Counted from the stretch's first letter, positions 1-9,982 are shown. The stretch: DNA of 64,000 nucleotides from Gimesia benthica (GCF_009720525.1 NZ_CP043930.1:6956001-7020000), one strand, 5' to 3'. The notes: generated by a model not told the origin, from the letters alone. Translations and numbers: made by a program.

Positions 1-70
1 CTATCAGTGAACTCACGAAACAATTTTCACTGAGACCGGGAATTGGTCCTGTCGATCTGAGGTGATGAGC

Positions 71-529
71 ATGCAACAGACTTATCGGCGCTGTCGTTCT
101 ATCTTACTGTTGACTCTGGTCTTGTACCTGCCGGGCTGCAGTATCGCGTACGAGTTACTGTTGGAAGGTCAACTGCTTTCCGGGGCAGAGCAACGGCCCG
201 TGCAGGGGGCCACTGTGACTTTACTTCTCAGCAATTGGAAGTGTGCCTCTACAATCACTGATGCACAGGGGAACTGGAATCTCAAAGAGATGCTCAGTGA
301 ATCCAAATTCTGGCCCGGAAAAGAAGACAAACGCTGGACCGACCCGGATGAACTCAAGCTGCGGATCGAAACCGGCGGTCAGACCTGCATGGTTCCCTGT
401 CCGCGCGTAGCCGCTCCGGAATCAGGCGGCGAAATCTATGCCTTCGTTATGACGGTACTCAAGGCGCATCCGGAACCGGAAAAGCAGGAGCCGCTGCCGC
501 TGGAAGCGGTGCAACCCCAGAGTCGTTAA
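71..529 (+). CDS. Small lipoprotein with carboxypeptidase-regulatory-like fold
   Basis: Predicted 152-residue exported lipoprotein. After a short basic start comes a hydrophobic stretch ending in LPGC, which fits a lipobox with Cys23 as the lipidated residue. The mature part begins with a motif typical of carboxypeptidase-regulatory/transthyretin-like beta domains (GQLLSGAEQRPVQGATVTL followed by TDAQGNW). This fold is very common in planctomycete surface proteins and usually has a binding or structural role. The start at 71 is chosen because GAGGTGA at 59-65 is correctly spaced; in-frame GTG (62) and ATG (65) starts are possible but sit on that ribosome binding site. The tail is rich in Glu, Pro and Gln. 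The specific function is unknown. Confidence 0.75.
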   Translation: MQQTYRRCRSILLLTLVLYLPGCSIAYELLLEGQLLSGAEQRPVQGATVTLLLSNWKCASTITDAQGNWNLKEMLSESKFWPGKEDKRWTDPDELKLRIETGGQTCMVPCPRVAAPESGGEIYAFVMTVLKAHPEPEKQEPLPLEAVQPQSR

Positions 530-702
530 GAGACGACATATTCTTACTAAAGCGTCGCCCATTCAGTTGAAAATGATCCGGAACCAGCTTTTTTCCTTGG
601 AATCTTCTTCTTTATGGAGATTACACTGGGAGTCAACACCTGCTCTCTCTGGGTAAGTTTTCTGAAGTAGAACATCTGAGACACGACCGGCAAATTTGAT
701 CG

Positions 703-1869
703 ATGTTTATTAAACAACTGGAATCTCTGCGCGGGATTGCTGCGTTAATGGTCGCGCTCAGTCACTGTCTGATCGTGTTCGCCGTCGATCAGAATCCGAT
801 GATCTGGACGACCAGTCTCCGGGAAACGCAGGGGACCCAGGCCTTCCTTACCAGACTGCTGTTGATTCCCTGTAACGGCGGCGCCGCGGTGACGGTGTTC
901 TTCGTTCTGAGTGGCTATGTCCTGGGACTGTCGCTCGATCGCAAGCCTCGACAGTCGCTGACGTATCTGGCGTTTTACGTGAAACGCCTCTTGCGAATCT
1001 ATCCTGCGTATCTCGTCTGTCTCACGCTGATCATTGTTTCCATCATGGGATTTCACACTTACCAGCGGTTCCCGAATACGTCGCTCTGGTTTCAGGAGTG
1101 GTATCAGCAGAATATCACCTGGAACAACGCGCTGGCCAATTATACCCTGCTGGAGACAAACCTCAATCAGATCGCCTGGACGCTGAAAGTAGAACTGGTG
1201 ATGTCGTTCGGCTTTCCGCTTTTTTATCTGCTCAGTCGAAGACGCGCAGAGAAAGGGAATTATATTATCCTGCTGATTCTGATGGCACTTTCCTGTATTC
1301 TACCGGGAATTATTTTTCTGTTGTATGGGTTTGTCTTCTACCTGGGACTGATGCTGCCGACCCTGATCGAAAGACTGAAACAGTCAGTCGCCCCGTCCGC
1401 CCGCAACACCCTGTTTCTGGTCAGTGTCATCGCGCTGCTCTGTGCCCGTTCCCTGTTTGCACCTCAGGAACGCTTTTTTACCGTCCTGCTCGAAGCCCTG
1501 GCTGCGGCCGCGATCATCGCCATTCTGGCGGAAGGAACCGTCAAGGTCTGGGGAAGCCGCATGCTGGAGTTGCCGCTGGTCCACAAACTCGGGCAGATTT
1601 CGTATTCCTTTTACATCTATCATTTCATCATTATGTACTGGCTCGCCTGGGGCCTGCTGCATCTGGTCAGTGCGGACATCACTGCGAATTATCCACTGCT
1701 GTTGAGCCTGCTTCTGGCTGTCGTTTCAGTCCCCCTCACTTTCGTGGTGGCCCAGCTTTCCTACCATGGAGTAGAACGCCCGATGATCGGCTGGGGTGCC
1801 CGCCTGGCAGAAAAAGTGACAGACCTGGCCCGAGCCTCTACCGCCCGCCTGCGTCTGCAGAGAAAATAG
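703..1869 (+). CDS. Acyltransferase family 3 (OafA/YrhL-like) membrane protein
   Basis: A 388-residue integral membrane acyltransferase of the acyltransferase-3 family, which transfers acyl groups (often acetyl) to sugars of polysaccharides or lipids at the cytoplasmic membrane. The N-terminus carries the family signature FIKQLESLRGIAALMVALSH, with the conserved Arg and the His (residue about 21) regarded as catalytic. About ten hydrophobic helices follow, including FFVLSGYVLGLSL, which contains the usual FFVLSGY motif. The last quarter has the typical SYSFYIYHF segment. Length is normal for the family. No clear ribosome binding site precedes the ATG. It follows the small lipoprotein by 173 bases, so co-transcription is possible but unproven. 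The acceptor substrate cannot be told from the sequence. Confidence 0.9.
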   Translation: MFIKQLESLRGIAALMVALSHCLIVFAVDQNPMIWTTSLRETQGTQAFLTRLLLIPCNGGAAVTVFFVLSGYVLGLSLDRKPRQSLTYLAFYVKRLLRIYPAYLVCLTLIIVSIMGFHTYQRFPNTSLWFQEWYQQNITWNNALANYTLLETNLNQIAWTLKVELVMSFGFPLFYLLSRRRAEKGNYIILLILMALSCILPGIIFLLYGFVFYLGLMLPTLIERLKQSVAPSARNTLFLVSVIALLCARSLFAPQERFFTVLLEALAAAAIIAILAEGTVKVWGSRMLELPLVHKLGQISYSFYIYHFIIMYWLAWGLLHLVSADITANYPLLLSLLLAVVSVPLTFVVAQLSYHGVERPMIGWGARLAEKVTDLARASTARLRLQRK

Positions 1870-1900
1870 AATGCAACAGGCCTGTCGATTCAGCAGTTCC

Positions 1901-2917
1901 TCACGAAAAGTCTGTTTTCAGTCCGGCCTCCCATTCTTTCACGGAGGTCTTTGACGCTTCCAGTCGCTTCTGATAGTTTGCCTTGTCGAACTGATAACTT
2001 CTCCAGAACAGGACGCATATACCGAACACTGACACACTGATACTGAGGGTTGATTCATCCAGCCAGGGGAAATTGACAAACCGGTTAACGAACTGGATGA
2101 GCATATACACCAGCAGGAACCAACCGAAGAATGCGAGTTGTGAATTCTGTTCCGGATCGGCACTCAGTTTTCGTGCGACCATTCCCTTGCGTGGAGTCGA
2201 ATAGCGTAAAAACAACCAAAGTGCTGTGGGCAATACAGGCGCAGTCAGCATGCGTGGTAAGCCAAATTTCCAGGCGGCGACCAAACCGAACACAGCTGTC
2301 AGGAGAATAAAGGGAAGCAACAGCCAGTCCCAGCGTTTGCGAGTGAGCAGGACTTCATTCTTGTCAGGCACGTGTATGGTCTGAGGATCATATCGCCTGA
2401 GGGGCATGGCGATGCGATGGCAAAACAGATCCCAGCCCTCTTGATGCGACTCGGGAGCCTGGTTTCGCAGGCGTTCCACGATCCAGAGACGGTCTTCATA
2501 CGCAAAATTATCGAGATAAATCGTGCCTTTTTCAGTAAGCGTCTTCAGCTTGATGATTCCCGCTCCGCCACCGATCCAGCGCAACTGTCTGACACGCTCC
2601 AGGTCCAGTTCTTTTCGCAGCAATACTCCTCGAAAGATGATTTTAAAGCCATCAAATATGAGAGTAGAATAAATATAACTGAGGATCAGCCACAGAGAGC
2701 TCACGGTAAACAGACCAGATATCGAAGTAGAAATAATGGCCAATAGAGTTCGCCGGTCTGCTGGCACATCATCCATGTCAGCTAGCAGACATAAGACGGT
2801 CATGGTGAAGAATAGTACTAGACCAGCTAATCCGACATACAGATAATACTTCCGTAAGCGAAAAACACGATACTCCCCCGCCGATCCTTCACCTGCAACC
2901 ATCTCAGAATTTCTCAC
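1901..2917 (-). CDS. Membrane protein with PH-like domain, unknown function
   Basis: A 338-residue protein not assigned to a named family. There are two N-terminal transmembrane helices (about residues 23-45 and 58-80), then a soluble segment (STLIFDGFKIIFRG, DLERVRQLRWIGG, IIKLKTLTEKGTIYL) that looks like a bacterial pleckstrin-homology-like domain. A second hydrophobic pair follows (WDWLLLPFILLTAVFGLVAA and after) and two more helices near the C-terminus. The start at 2917 is a GTG; an in-frame ATG at 2902 is an alternative. It converges with the acyltransferase gene and diverges from the DUF1990 gene. A second protein of similar design (membrane helices plus a PH-like segment) lies at 40649-41989. 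Confidence 0.7.
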   Translation of the reverse strand: MRNSEMVAGEGSAGEYRVFRLRKYYLYVGLAGLVLFFTMTVLCLLADMDDVPADRRTLLAIISTSISGLFTVSSLWLILSYIYSTLIFDGFKIIFRGVLLRKELDLERVRQLRWIGGGAGIIKLKTLTEKGTIYLDNFAYEDRLWIVERLRNQAPESHQEGWDLFCHRIAMPLRRYDPQTIHVPDKNEVLLTRKRWDWLLLPFILLTAVFGLVAAWKFGLPRMLTAPVLPTALWLFLRYSTPRKGMVARKLSADPEQNSQLAFFGWFLLVYMLIQFVNRFVNFPWLDESTLSISVSVFGICVLFWRSYQFDKANYQKRLEASKTSVKEWEAGLKTDFS

Positions 2918-3028
2918 ATCTACGGGCCCACACTCTTCTGTTGAGAGGATCTGCTGCTTAACCTGTATTACTGAGAACGAGCGCCGGCTCTCACCGGTTC
3001 AAATTCATTGCCTGAAAAATGAGAAACC

Positions 3029-3616
3029 ATGTACCACTTCCGGAAACCGGATTCCGCTCAGATTGACGACTTTCTTAAAGTGCAGGCACAGCAGGAGTTT
3101 ACCTATTCGCAGGTGGAAGCCACCCGCAACCAGTCAGCCCCTGCTGGATTCCGCGTCGATCACAATCGCATCCGTCTGGGGCAGGGGGCAGCGGTTTATG
3201 AACAGGCAAAACAGGCCCTGGCGGAATGGCAGCATTATCGCTTTGACTGGCTGCATCTGCATCGCCTTGATGCCTCACCAGCCGCGGGACAGACCGTCGC
3301 CGCACTGGCACATGTGCTCGGAATCTGGGTTCTGAATGCCTGTCGGATCGTTTACGTGCTGGAAGAAACAGAGCCCCTCACCCGCTTCGCATTTGCCTAC
3401 GGCACGCTTCCCGACCACGCCGAGTGTGGCGAAGAACGTTTCCAGGTAGAATGGCACCCCGAGGATGATTCCGTCTGGTACGATCTCTATGCGTTTTCCC
3501 GACCAAACACGCTGCTCTCCAAAATTGCCTTACCCTATGTCCGCAGCAAACAGAAACAGTTCGCCGGCGAGTCTCTGCAGGCTATGCACCAGGCCGTCGT
3601 GAAAAAATCGAATTAA
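3029..3616 (+). CDS. DUF1990 family protein
   Basis: A 195-residue protein resembling the DUF1990 family (related to the C-terminal part of YndJ). Characteristic elements are YSQVEATRNQ near residue 26, GFRVDHNRIRLGQG, FDWLHLHR, and the late block AFAYGTLPDHAECGEERFQ, which matches the family's YGTLxxHxExGEE pattern. The last block FSRPNTLLSKIALPYVRSKQ is also typical. No signal peptide is seen, so it is probably cytoplasmic. The biochemical role of DUF1990 is unknown. The gene diverges from the membrane protein at 1901-2917 and is followed after 92 bases by the FAD monooxygenase; a link between them is not evident. Confidence 0.85.
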   Translation: MYHFRKPDSAQIDDFLKVQAQQEFTYSQVEATRNQSAPAGFRVDHNRIRLGQGAAVYEQAKQALAEWQHYRFDWLHLHRLDASPAAGQTVAALAHVLGIWVLNACRIVYVLEETEPLTRFAFAYGTLPDHAECGEERFQVEWHPEDDSVWYDLYAFSRPNTLLSKIALPYVRSKQKQFAGESLQAMHQAVVKKSN

Positions 3617-3708
3617 GCGCGGATTCCGGCTGTGGAACTGCTAAACTGGTTTCCGCAAAACTGTCAGGTCCGGTTGAGTCAATCCCAGATGCAGCAGAGG
3701 AACAGATT

Positions 3709-5346
3709 GTGAGTCACTCGCAGACACTACCATCACATACGCCGGTTTTGATTGTCGGAGCCGGACCGACCGGTCTTTCCCTGGCCATCGAACTGGTGCG
3801 GCGGAACGTTGAGTGTCTGCTCATCGACCGCAATCCCGCACCGCTCCCCTTTGACCGGGCCACCGTGATTCACAGCCGCTCGCTGGAATGTTTCGAGACG
3901 ATGGGCACCATCGACGAGTTCCTCGCACGCGGTCACATCATGCGGGGCTTCAACATCTTCGCCTTTGGCAAAAAAATCGCTCAGACCAGTTTTGAAAGTC
4001 TGGAGTGTCGCCATCCCTATGATCTGAATCTCGCTGAGAATGAAACCGAAGACATTCTCACCGCACGTCTGGAAAGCCTGGGAGGCCGGGTCTCTCGAGG
4101 CTGGTCATTGGAAGGACTGAATCAGACGGACACTGAAGTGACTGCCACTCTCAAATCGGCGGAGGGAGTCGAAACAACGGTCACCGCCGACTGGCTGGTC
4201 GGCACCGATGGTATTCACAGTCGTGTTCGCGAATCGATTGGAGTGGCTGTCGCCGGTCATCAGTATCCGGCCCGCTGGGGCGTCGTCGATGGCTATCTTC
4301 CCGATTGGCAACACGAACCGGACCGGGCCGCGATTCAGATTGACGCACCTGCCCTTAATCCGGTTCCCATGCCAGGGATGCGCTGGCGAATTTACTTCCG
4401 GGTTTTCGATGAAACCCAGATAGACGATCTGCTGGAGCAGATCGACTCGGGGCTGGCTTCCATCTCTCCCGGAACCCGTTTGCAGGATCCGGACCAGCCG
4501 ATGCTCTATCATACCTTCCGCCAGTTGAGTGCGCATTACCGTTCCAGTCGGGTGCTGCTCGCAGGTGATGCCGCACACGCCTGCAGTCCCATTGAAGGGC
4601 ATGGCATGAATACGGGCATTCAGGACTCCTTCAACCTGGGCTGGAAACTGGCGCACGTCATCAAGGGACAAGCCGGCGACGGTCTGCTGAACAGCTACGA
4701 GCTCGAACGCCGCCCCATTGCCAACGCGGTTGGTGCCTCGGGGGACATTGCCGAAGAATTACGCACGATCCCCGACGAACCAGCGGCTGTCGAACGGGTG
4801 AAGCGTGCCTTGTGTGCCATGCTGCTCCCCGCCCGGGGACAACTGCAGGCAGCCGAGGCCGAAACCGAAATCAGCTTTCATTATCGCGACAGTCCCCTGG
4901 TCCGAGGCTATCATGCCGCTGGAGCAGCTGCACAACAGAACTGGCTCGGCCCCCGACCCGGTGACTGTCTGCCCGAAGCCGGCCCGCTGTCCCATCCCCA
5001 GACGGACACAACACTCACATTGTTCGATTTGTTGAGATCGACCGGTCATCTGCTCCTCTGGCTGGCCACGGATGAGATAGAAGCACCCAATGCCGCTGAT
5101 CTCGCATCCGTTCTGCAGCCCGGTGATACCTGCGTTATCATCTCCACAACACCGCCGGAAAAACTCGAACAGACAGATTCTACTCAGGCAAAATGGTTAA
5201 TCGATGAAACGGGGAGCGTCCATGCAAAACTGGGGATCATCGATCCCACTCTGTTCCTGATCCGCCCCGATGGCCATATTGCTCTCCGCTGCGAACCTCC
5301 TCAACTGGAGCAGATAACGGCCTACTATCAAATTCTCCAGACATGA
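3709..5346 (+). CDS. FAD-dependent aromatic monooxygenase (PheA/TfdB-like)
   Basis: A 545-residue class A flavoprotein monooxygenase that would hydroxylate an aromatic substrate using NAD(P)H and oxygen. Three FAD-binding signatures are visible: the N-terminal Rossmann motif VLIVGAGPTGLSLAIEL (residues 11-27), the central LVGTDGIHSRVRESIG (about residues 164-179), and GDAAHACSPIEGHGMNTGIQ (about residues 286-305). The C-terminal 120 residues resemble the thioredoxin-like tail of phenol hydroxylase-type enzymes but without an obvious CxxC. The start is a GTG with AGAGGAAC seven bases upstream. Length matches the family. No dedicated aromatic-degradation neighbours are present, so the substrate is unknown. 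Confidence 0.9.
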   Translation: MSHSQTLPSHTPVLIVGAGPTGLSLAIELVRRNVECLLIDRNPAPLPFDRATVIHSRSLECFETMGTIDEFLARGHIMRGFNIFAFGKKIAQTSFESLECRHPYDLNLAENETEDILTARLESLGGRVSRGWSLEGLNQTDTEVTATLKSAEGVETTVTADWLVGTDGIHSRVRESIGVAVAGHQYPARWGVVDGYLPDWQHEPDRAAIQIDAPALNPVPMPGMRWRIYFRVFDETQIDDLLEQIDSGLASISPGTRLQDPDQPMLYHTFRQLSAHYRSSRVLLAGDAAHACSPIEGHGMNTGIQDSFNLGWKLAHVIKGQAGDGLLNSYELERRPIANAVGASGDIAEELRTIPDEPAAVERVKRALCAMLLPARGQLQAAEAETEISFHYRDSPLVRGYHAAGAAAQQNWLGPRPGDCLPEAGPLSHPQTDTTLTLFDLLRSTGHLLLWLATDEIEAPNAADLASVLQPGDTCVIISTTPPEKLEQTDSTQAKWLIDETGSVHAKLGIIDPTLFLIRPDGHIALRCEPPQLEQITAYYQILQT

Positions 5347-5464
5347 ATTCCCCGTGATCTCTGTGAATCAATTTGTTCCCGGTCCAGGGGTGACAATTCC
5401 AGTGCTGTCAGCTATTTTGAATCTCTGATTCATTGAACAGACTTTCTGCTGAGGAACTACAACG

Positions 5465-6709
5465 ATGTCATTTAAGCGATCCTCCCTGGAATTACTGCTA
5501 CTGTTATTTGTCGGTTCATTTGCCCTTGCGCAGGAACCTGAACCAGTAAGGACTCTGGTTCCCAGAGACTGGGATCCCGTACAGGCCGGCAATCGAGTAA
5601 TGGAACGTCTGGTGACCGTGACTGGCAAAGAGGTCAAAGGTGCCCACGATGCCGAAATGGTGCTGACGGGTAATCATGCTTATATCGTGGCTGAAGTCAA
5701 CGACACCCGTGCCGGGGAAAGTGCGGGCTGGCCGGAAATCTACTGTGCCCTGTCGATCGTCAACCTCAAGACCTTAACGCTGGAGAAAGTCATCCCCTTC
5801 GCCCGCAGCGAACAGGTTTTTCAGAATGCCACACTGCCTGTGGGCGCCTGCTTTGTTCCCCGCATTCTACAGTTGAATGAGCACACGCTGCGTTGCTACT
5901 TCGCCAGCGAGCAACCGGGCAAACGACAGGCACAAACCTGGTATCGCGATTTTAACCTGCAAACGCAGAGTTTCGCTGATACCATCCACAAAGCAAAACT
6001 GAAGACCGCCGCGGGAACCTTCGAGATGCAGCCCCGGTATTTTCACGCCGATGCGGCGGCACAGGGATTCGGAAAGAGAGCGAAAGATTTCGGCCTCTAT
6101 CTGTTTGATTCGTTTAAAGAGTTTGACGGCGAGACTTATGTCGCGATCAATAATTTCCCGGGCAAGCAGAACGCCCTCGCAAAAGTCAATTCAAGCTGTG
6201 ACACGTTTGAAATCATCGGGCACTATAACGAACCACAGTCAGTCGCGCTCAGTGAGTCTGCGGTGAATCGCCTGCCGGACGGCACCTGGATGGCAATCTG
6301 TCGCAACGATGGCGGTAAACGGAATTACTATTTCACCATCAGCGCGGACGGGCGAAAGTGGAGCGTCGGCAAGCAGCTGCCATTCGTCCCTGATGGAACG
6401 AATTCCAAGCCGACATTCGATCGTTTTGGGGATACCTACTATCTTGGCTGGCAGGAAGCCAAAAAAATCGACGGCGTCACGCGGAGTGTCTTCAATATCG
6501 ATATTTCACGAGACGGGAAAACCTGGGAACGCAAATACCGTTTTGAGACGCCTCACTCGTTCCAGTATCCCACGTTTTGTGAGTACGATGGAGCAATCTG
6601 GCTGGCAGTCACTCAGGGAGATCATTCGCCGAGTCGCAAAGAACGTATCATGTTCAGCAAACTGGAGGATCGCGGTGCATCTCACTCCAGGGTGGACCGC
6701 AAGCAGTAA
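5465..6709 (+). CDS. Secreted sialidase/BNR-like beta-propeller protein
   Basis: A 414-residue exported protein with a Sec signal peptide (hydrophobic run LELLLLLFVGSFALA, cleavage near residue 22). The mature region looks like a glycoside-hydrolase-type six-bladed propeller: two Asp-box-like motifs are visible, ISADGRKWSVG and ISRDGKTWERK, both in the C-terminal half. Such proteins are annotated as exo-alpha-sialidase-like, but the arginine triad of true sialidases cannot be confirmed here, so the activity is inferred only at fold level. GAGG lies about ten bases before the ATG. The gene ends six bases from the end of the convergent diheme/propeller gene. Confidence 0.75.
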   Translation: MSFKRSSLELLLLLFVGSFALAQEPEPVRTLVPRDWDPVQAGNRVMERLVTVTGKEVKGAHDAEMVLTGNHAYIVAEVNDTRAGESAGWPEIYCALSIVNLKTLTLEKVIPFARSEQVFQNATLPVGACFVPRILQLNEHTLRCYFASEQPGKRQAQTWYRDFNLQTQSFADTIHKAKLKTAAGTFEMQPRYFHADAAAQGFGKRAKDFGLYLFDSFKEFDGETYVAINNFPGKQNALAKVNSSCDTFEIIGHYNEPQSVALSESAVNRLPDGTWMAICRNDGGKRNYYFTISADGRKWSVGKQLPFVPDGTNSKPTFDRFGDTYYLGWQEAKKIDGVTRSVFNIDISRDGKTWERKYRFETPHSFQYPTFCEYDGAIWLAVTQGDHSPSRKERIMFSKLEDRGASHSRVDRKQ

Positions 6710-6715
6710 CCGGAA

Positions 6716-9700
6716 TTAAGGCTTGGGCACCCGATTGATCGTCCAGTAAACCTCTTCAGCAAATGGTTCTCCGGACTTTGCTTTGAGATTCAACTTGAGA
6801 TGCACCTGGTTCACCGGTTTCAGATCAGGCACCATTAGTTTCACGCTCTTCCCGTCTGCGGAAAGCAGGGCACTCTTGATGTTCAGCTTGTCTTTTCCGG
6901 GACGATCGGTCGCAGGAGAAAACATGTCTGAACCGTATTCGGGTCGCCAGTGGTAATTCCACTGCTCGGCGAAGTAAGATTTGAGATCCGAGGCACTCTT
7001 CGGATCGAGTGGGAAGTTGAAGTCAATCCGCAGACCGTCTGCTTCTACCTGGCAGTCCGTCACCATCGATAAGGGCTTGCCTGTGTAACGCAGCCGCTGA
7101 ATCCCCTGGTCGCGGAGACCTCTGCGTCCCCCGCCGTTCCAGCCATCCAGTCCAACCGCATAAACCTGACCATCCGCCGGGTTGACGCGGGCCCGGTGGA
7201 TACCCGTGCTGAAGTGAAAGGGGAGCTTAATGATCGCCGCCTGGCTCACATCCTCAAAATCCTGCAATATCAGATAATACATCCAGCCTTTACCAAAGCT
7301 GGTGTGCAACAGACGACCTGAAAGCGGTCCCCAGCGGGGATCATCTACCCACAGCTGGCCTCCTGAGGAATTGTCGTAGTCCTGAGGCATCCAGATCAAC
7401 GGTTGATCAAATGTCTTCGGGGGAATCACCTTGCGATGATCGATCCGCCCTCCGTCAGGGGCCCAGTTCTTCCCACCTGCATGAGTCTGGACATACCCAT
7501 AAAAACCGCCCGGCTTGACGAGGCTGATCTTCGAAGCGGGGATCCAGTTTCCCTGATTGTCACTGACGGTCATCCGGTCATCGGGCAGCATGCCCATCCC
7601 ATTGGGGGTGCGAAATCCGGTACAGACAACGTCCCGCTGCTTGCCATCGGGCGAGACTTTAATCACCGCCCCCGGTAAGGCATAACTCGTGTATTGACCA
7701 CACTTCGTGTAATAGAAATTGCCTTGTGAATCGGTCTGCAGATCGAAGTTGAAAGAGTGGAAGAATCGTGAGACATCGGTGTCTGCAGAGAAACTCTCAT
7801 AGAAATCGGCTTCGCCATCCTGGTTCAGATCGTGCAGTCGCGTCAGACGATCCTTGCAGGTTACATAAATCAGACCATCGACTACCTTAATGCCGAAGGG
7901 TTCGTAGAGTCCTCCCGCGAAGCGTTTCCATTTCAGATCCAGGAGACCTTTGTCGAGACCGGAGACAATCCAGATATCACCCCCATGCGTGGAAACTACC
8001 ATCCGTCCATCCGGAAAGAAATCCAGGGCCGAAGTCCGAAACCACGTATTCCAGGGCGTCTCACGCGGAATGGTGATCGTATCCAGGGCGTAAGCCCCCG
8101 TTTCGAGACCCGGATAACCCACGGTGGTCAGGACGTCGGGGCAGTTGGCTTTGCCACCCTGAATCAGGGACCGGGGATCAGTCACTTCTGTCTGCTCCGC
8201 TTCCCGGAACAGGGTTTGTGCCGCATCATAATCTGCCTCCTCTTTACCCATGAAGCAGCTGATCTCAATCAGCCGCGATTCCTGGTCGGCTGGAATCGAA
8301 AGCACGAAACGCTGTTTATCGTCGACATGCCAGGTCATCCCCTTTGTGTCTCCCCGGACGGCGCTGGCCGCAAACGTTCCCGTCTCAAGCTGCCCGCAAA
8401 AGGCGAATGTACCGGTAGCGTCTTGTGTGCGTTCCATTGAACTCTGGTTTCCCGGGCCAGCAATGAAGGCTACAGCATCGGGAATCTGAGGTGTTGCGGT
8501 GGACAGGACCAGTGCTTTCCCGGGACCGATTCGCAGGCTATGCCGGACTGCGGTTTTACCTGGGATCGCCTGGGGAAGTTCCAGGATCTCCCGATCATCA
8601 ATGGCATAGGAAAGTACCAGCTGATTTCCATGCACGTAGTGACCGTGATATCGCAACCACTCAGCGGGCAGCGGTCCACGGGGACGTAATTTCTCACGAG
8701 GATAATCGAGCGTTCCTTCATGTCCCCACTGCCAGCCAGCCAGGCCGGCAAGTTGCTTGCCGTCTGGTTCTGGAACTCCTTCACCACGACCGCGGATATG
8801 TTGAGTTTCACTCAAATCGAGAAATCCGCCCTGCCAGAGTCCCGCCTGGTTCAAAGTATGCAAATCATAGGAGATCGTCGTCTCTGCATTCAGTTTGACG
8901 GTCAAGGCGCTGGTGGTGATTCGGGAAAGCTGTGAAGCGAGCGCCGGCCCGAAGTCACGTTCGATTTTCAGATCGAATTCCCCGGATTCCGTACCCGGGG
9001 GGAGCTGCTTGAGATAGTCAGGCGTCACCCGTTGATAAGCGGGGTTCCCCGGTTTCATGAACTTTTCGCGGATGTAATGCACGACCTGATAACGCTCTCT
9101 GGGGCTCAGATGCTGCATCGGGCCCATCAGCCCGTTTCCTTTTGAGAGTGTGAGAAACATCCGATAGGGATCTACACCAAATTTGAGCGGCTGTGTCCCG
9201 AAGGCCCGGGCGGTGGGGAGCGAAGGTGTATTGCCATCCATGCCGTGACAGTTCTTGCACAGACCGTGATAGATACGTTCCCCTTCGGCAAAGTCACGCT
9301 GGTTCATCCTCTTAATGATTCCTGCATGATCGAGGTTTTGGGTATCGTCTTTAACGATGAGTGCTTCCGCTGACGGCTTAAGTTCCGCTGCCCGTTGTGC
9401 ACCGCCGCGGGCGATCTCAAAGACATAGCTGACCAGATCATAAAACTCAGCCTGATCGTGCAGCGTCGCCACGAGTCCCTCGGGCATCATCGACTTACTG
9501 CCGCTGGTTCGTTCGTCGATGTCGTCTTTGGGGACGACAATTTCCTGACCCAGGTTGGCTGCGTCGCGGAGCACCAGAGCGTCGGGACGCTCCTCTGCAA
9601 CCAGGCCGGAAATCAGCTTCCCTGCGCTGGTGACGATGTTGACCGTTTCGAAGCCCTGCTTGATCTTGCGGGACGGAAAGAGAATCGATTCAACCAGGTA

Positions 9701-9982
9701 TTCATCGCTGGCGTTTTGGTCTGCCTTAGTCAGGTCGGGACCGAGGGGAGTTGCGTTGGCTCCACTGTCGTGGCATTTGATACAGGCGGCGACCGATTTG
9801 TAGAAGACCAGTGCACCTCGTTCCGGATTCCCGCGCAGTCGGGCTTCTTGTGCCAGCCTGTTTAAGGGGGCCTGCCGGAGTTGTTGCTCCAGGGAACTCG
9901 ACAGTTCCTGGGAGAAGATCAGTGAAGGAAACGCACAACAGAGCAGGCAAACCAGGAATGGCAGTCGCACAACAGCTTTCAT
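6716..9982 (-). CDS. Diheme cytochrome c / DUF6797 / beta-propeller secreted protein
   Basis: A 1088-residue exported protein, probably periplasmic. After a Sec signal (cleavage near residue 25) come two haem c sites: CIKCH (about residue 67), in a PVC-type haem-binding domain that also has MMPEGL, and CKNCH (about residue 242), in a class I cytochrome c domain. A middle region (about 340-640) matches what planctomycete annotations call DUF6797, and from about 650 there is a sugar-dehydrogenase-like propeller (DFFPDGRMVVSTHGGDIW, GFRTPNGMGMLPDD, DNQGNW). Proteins of this build are inferred to oxidise a sugar or related compound and pass electrons to the haems. The C-terminal 120 residues resemble a beta-sandwich. 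It stands alone, converging on the sialidase-like gene. Confidence 0.85.
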   Translation of the reverse strand: MKAVVRLPFLVCLLCCAFPSLIFSQELSSSLEQQLRQAPLNRLAQEARLRGNPERGALVFYKSVAACIKCHDSGANATPLGPDLTKADQNASDEYLVESILFPSRKIKQGFETVNIVTSAGKLISGLVAEERPDALVLRDAANLGQEIVVPKDDIDERTSGSKSMMPEGLVATLHDQAEFYDLVSYVFEIARGGAQRAAELKPSAEALIVKDDTQNLDHAGIIKRMNQRDFAEGERIYHGLCKNCHGMDGNTPSLPTARAFGTQPLKFGVDPYRMFLTLSKGNGLMGPMQHLSPRERYQVVHYIREKFMKPGNPAYQRVTPDYLKQLPPGTESGEFDLKIERDFGPALASQLSRITTSALTVKLNAETTISYDLHTLNQAGLWQGGFLDLSETQHIRGRGEGVPEPDGKQLAGLAGWQWGHEGTLDYPREKLRPRGPLPAEWLRYHGHYVHGNQLVLSYAIDDREILELPQAIPGKTAVRHSLRIGPGKALVLSTATPQIPDAVAFIAGPGNQSSMERTQDATGTFAFCGQLETGTFAASAVRGDTKGMTWHVDDKQRFVLSIPADQESRLIEISCFMGKEEADYDAAQTLFREAEQTEVTDPRSLIQGGKANCPDVLTTVGYPGLETGAYALDTITIPRETPWNTWFRTSALDFFPDGRMVVSTHGGDIWIVSGLDKGLLDLKWKRFAGGLYEPFGIKVVDGLIYVTCKDRLTRLHDLNQDGEADFYESFSADTDVSRFFHSFNFDLQTDSQGNFYYTKCGQYTSYALPGAVIKVSPDGKQRDVVCTGFRTPNGMGMLPDDRMTVSDNQGNWIPASKISLVKPGGFYGYVQTHAGGKNWAPDGGRIDHRKVIPPKTFDQPLIWMPQDYDNSSGGQLWVDDPRWGPLSGRLLHTSFGKGWMYYLILQDFEDVSQAAIIKLPFHFSTGIHRARVNPADGQVYAVGLDGWNGGGRRGLRDQGIQRLRYTGKPLSMVTDCQVEADGLRIDFNFPLDPKSASDLKSYFAEQWNYHWRPEYGSDMFSPATDRPGKDKLNIKSALLSADGKSVKLMVPDLKPVNQVHLKLNLKAKSGEPFAEEVYWTINRVPKP

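Noticed and set aside
1098-1973. 291-codon plus-strand frame
   Set aside because: Overlaps the acyltransferase-3 gene in another frame; Arg/Pro/Ser-rich and without family features, while the acyltransferase motifs are intact.
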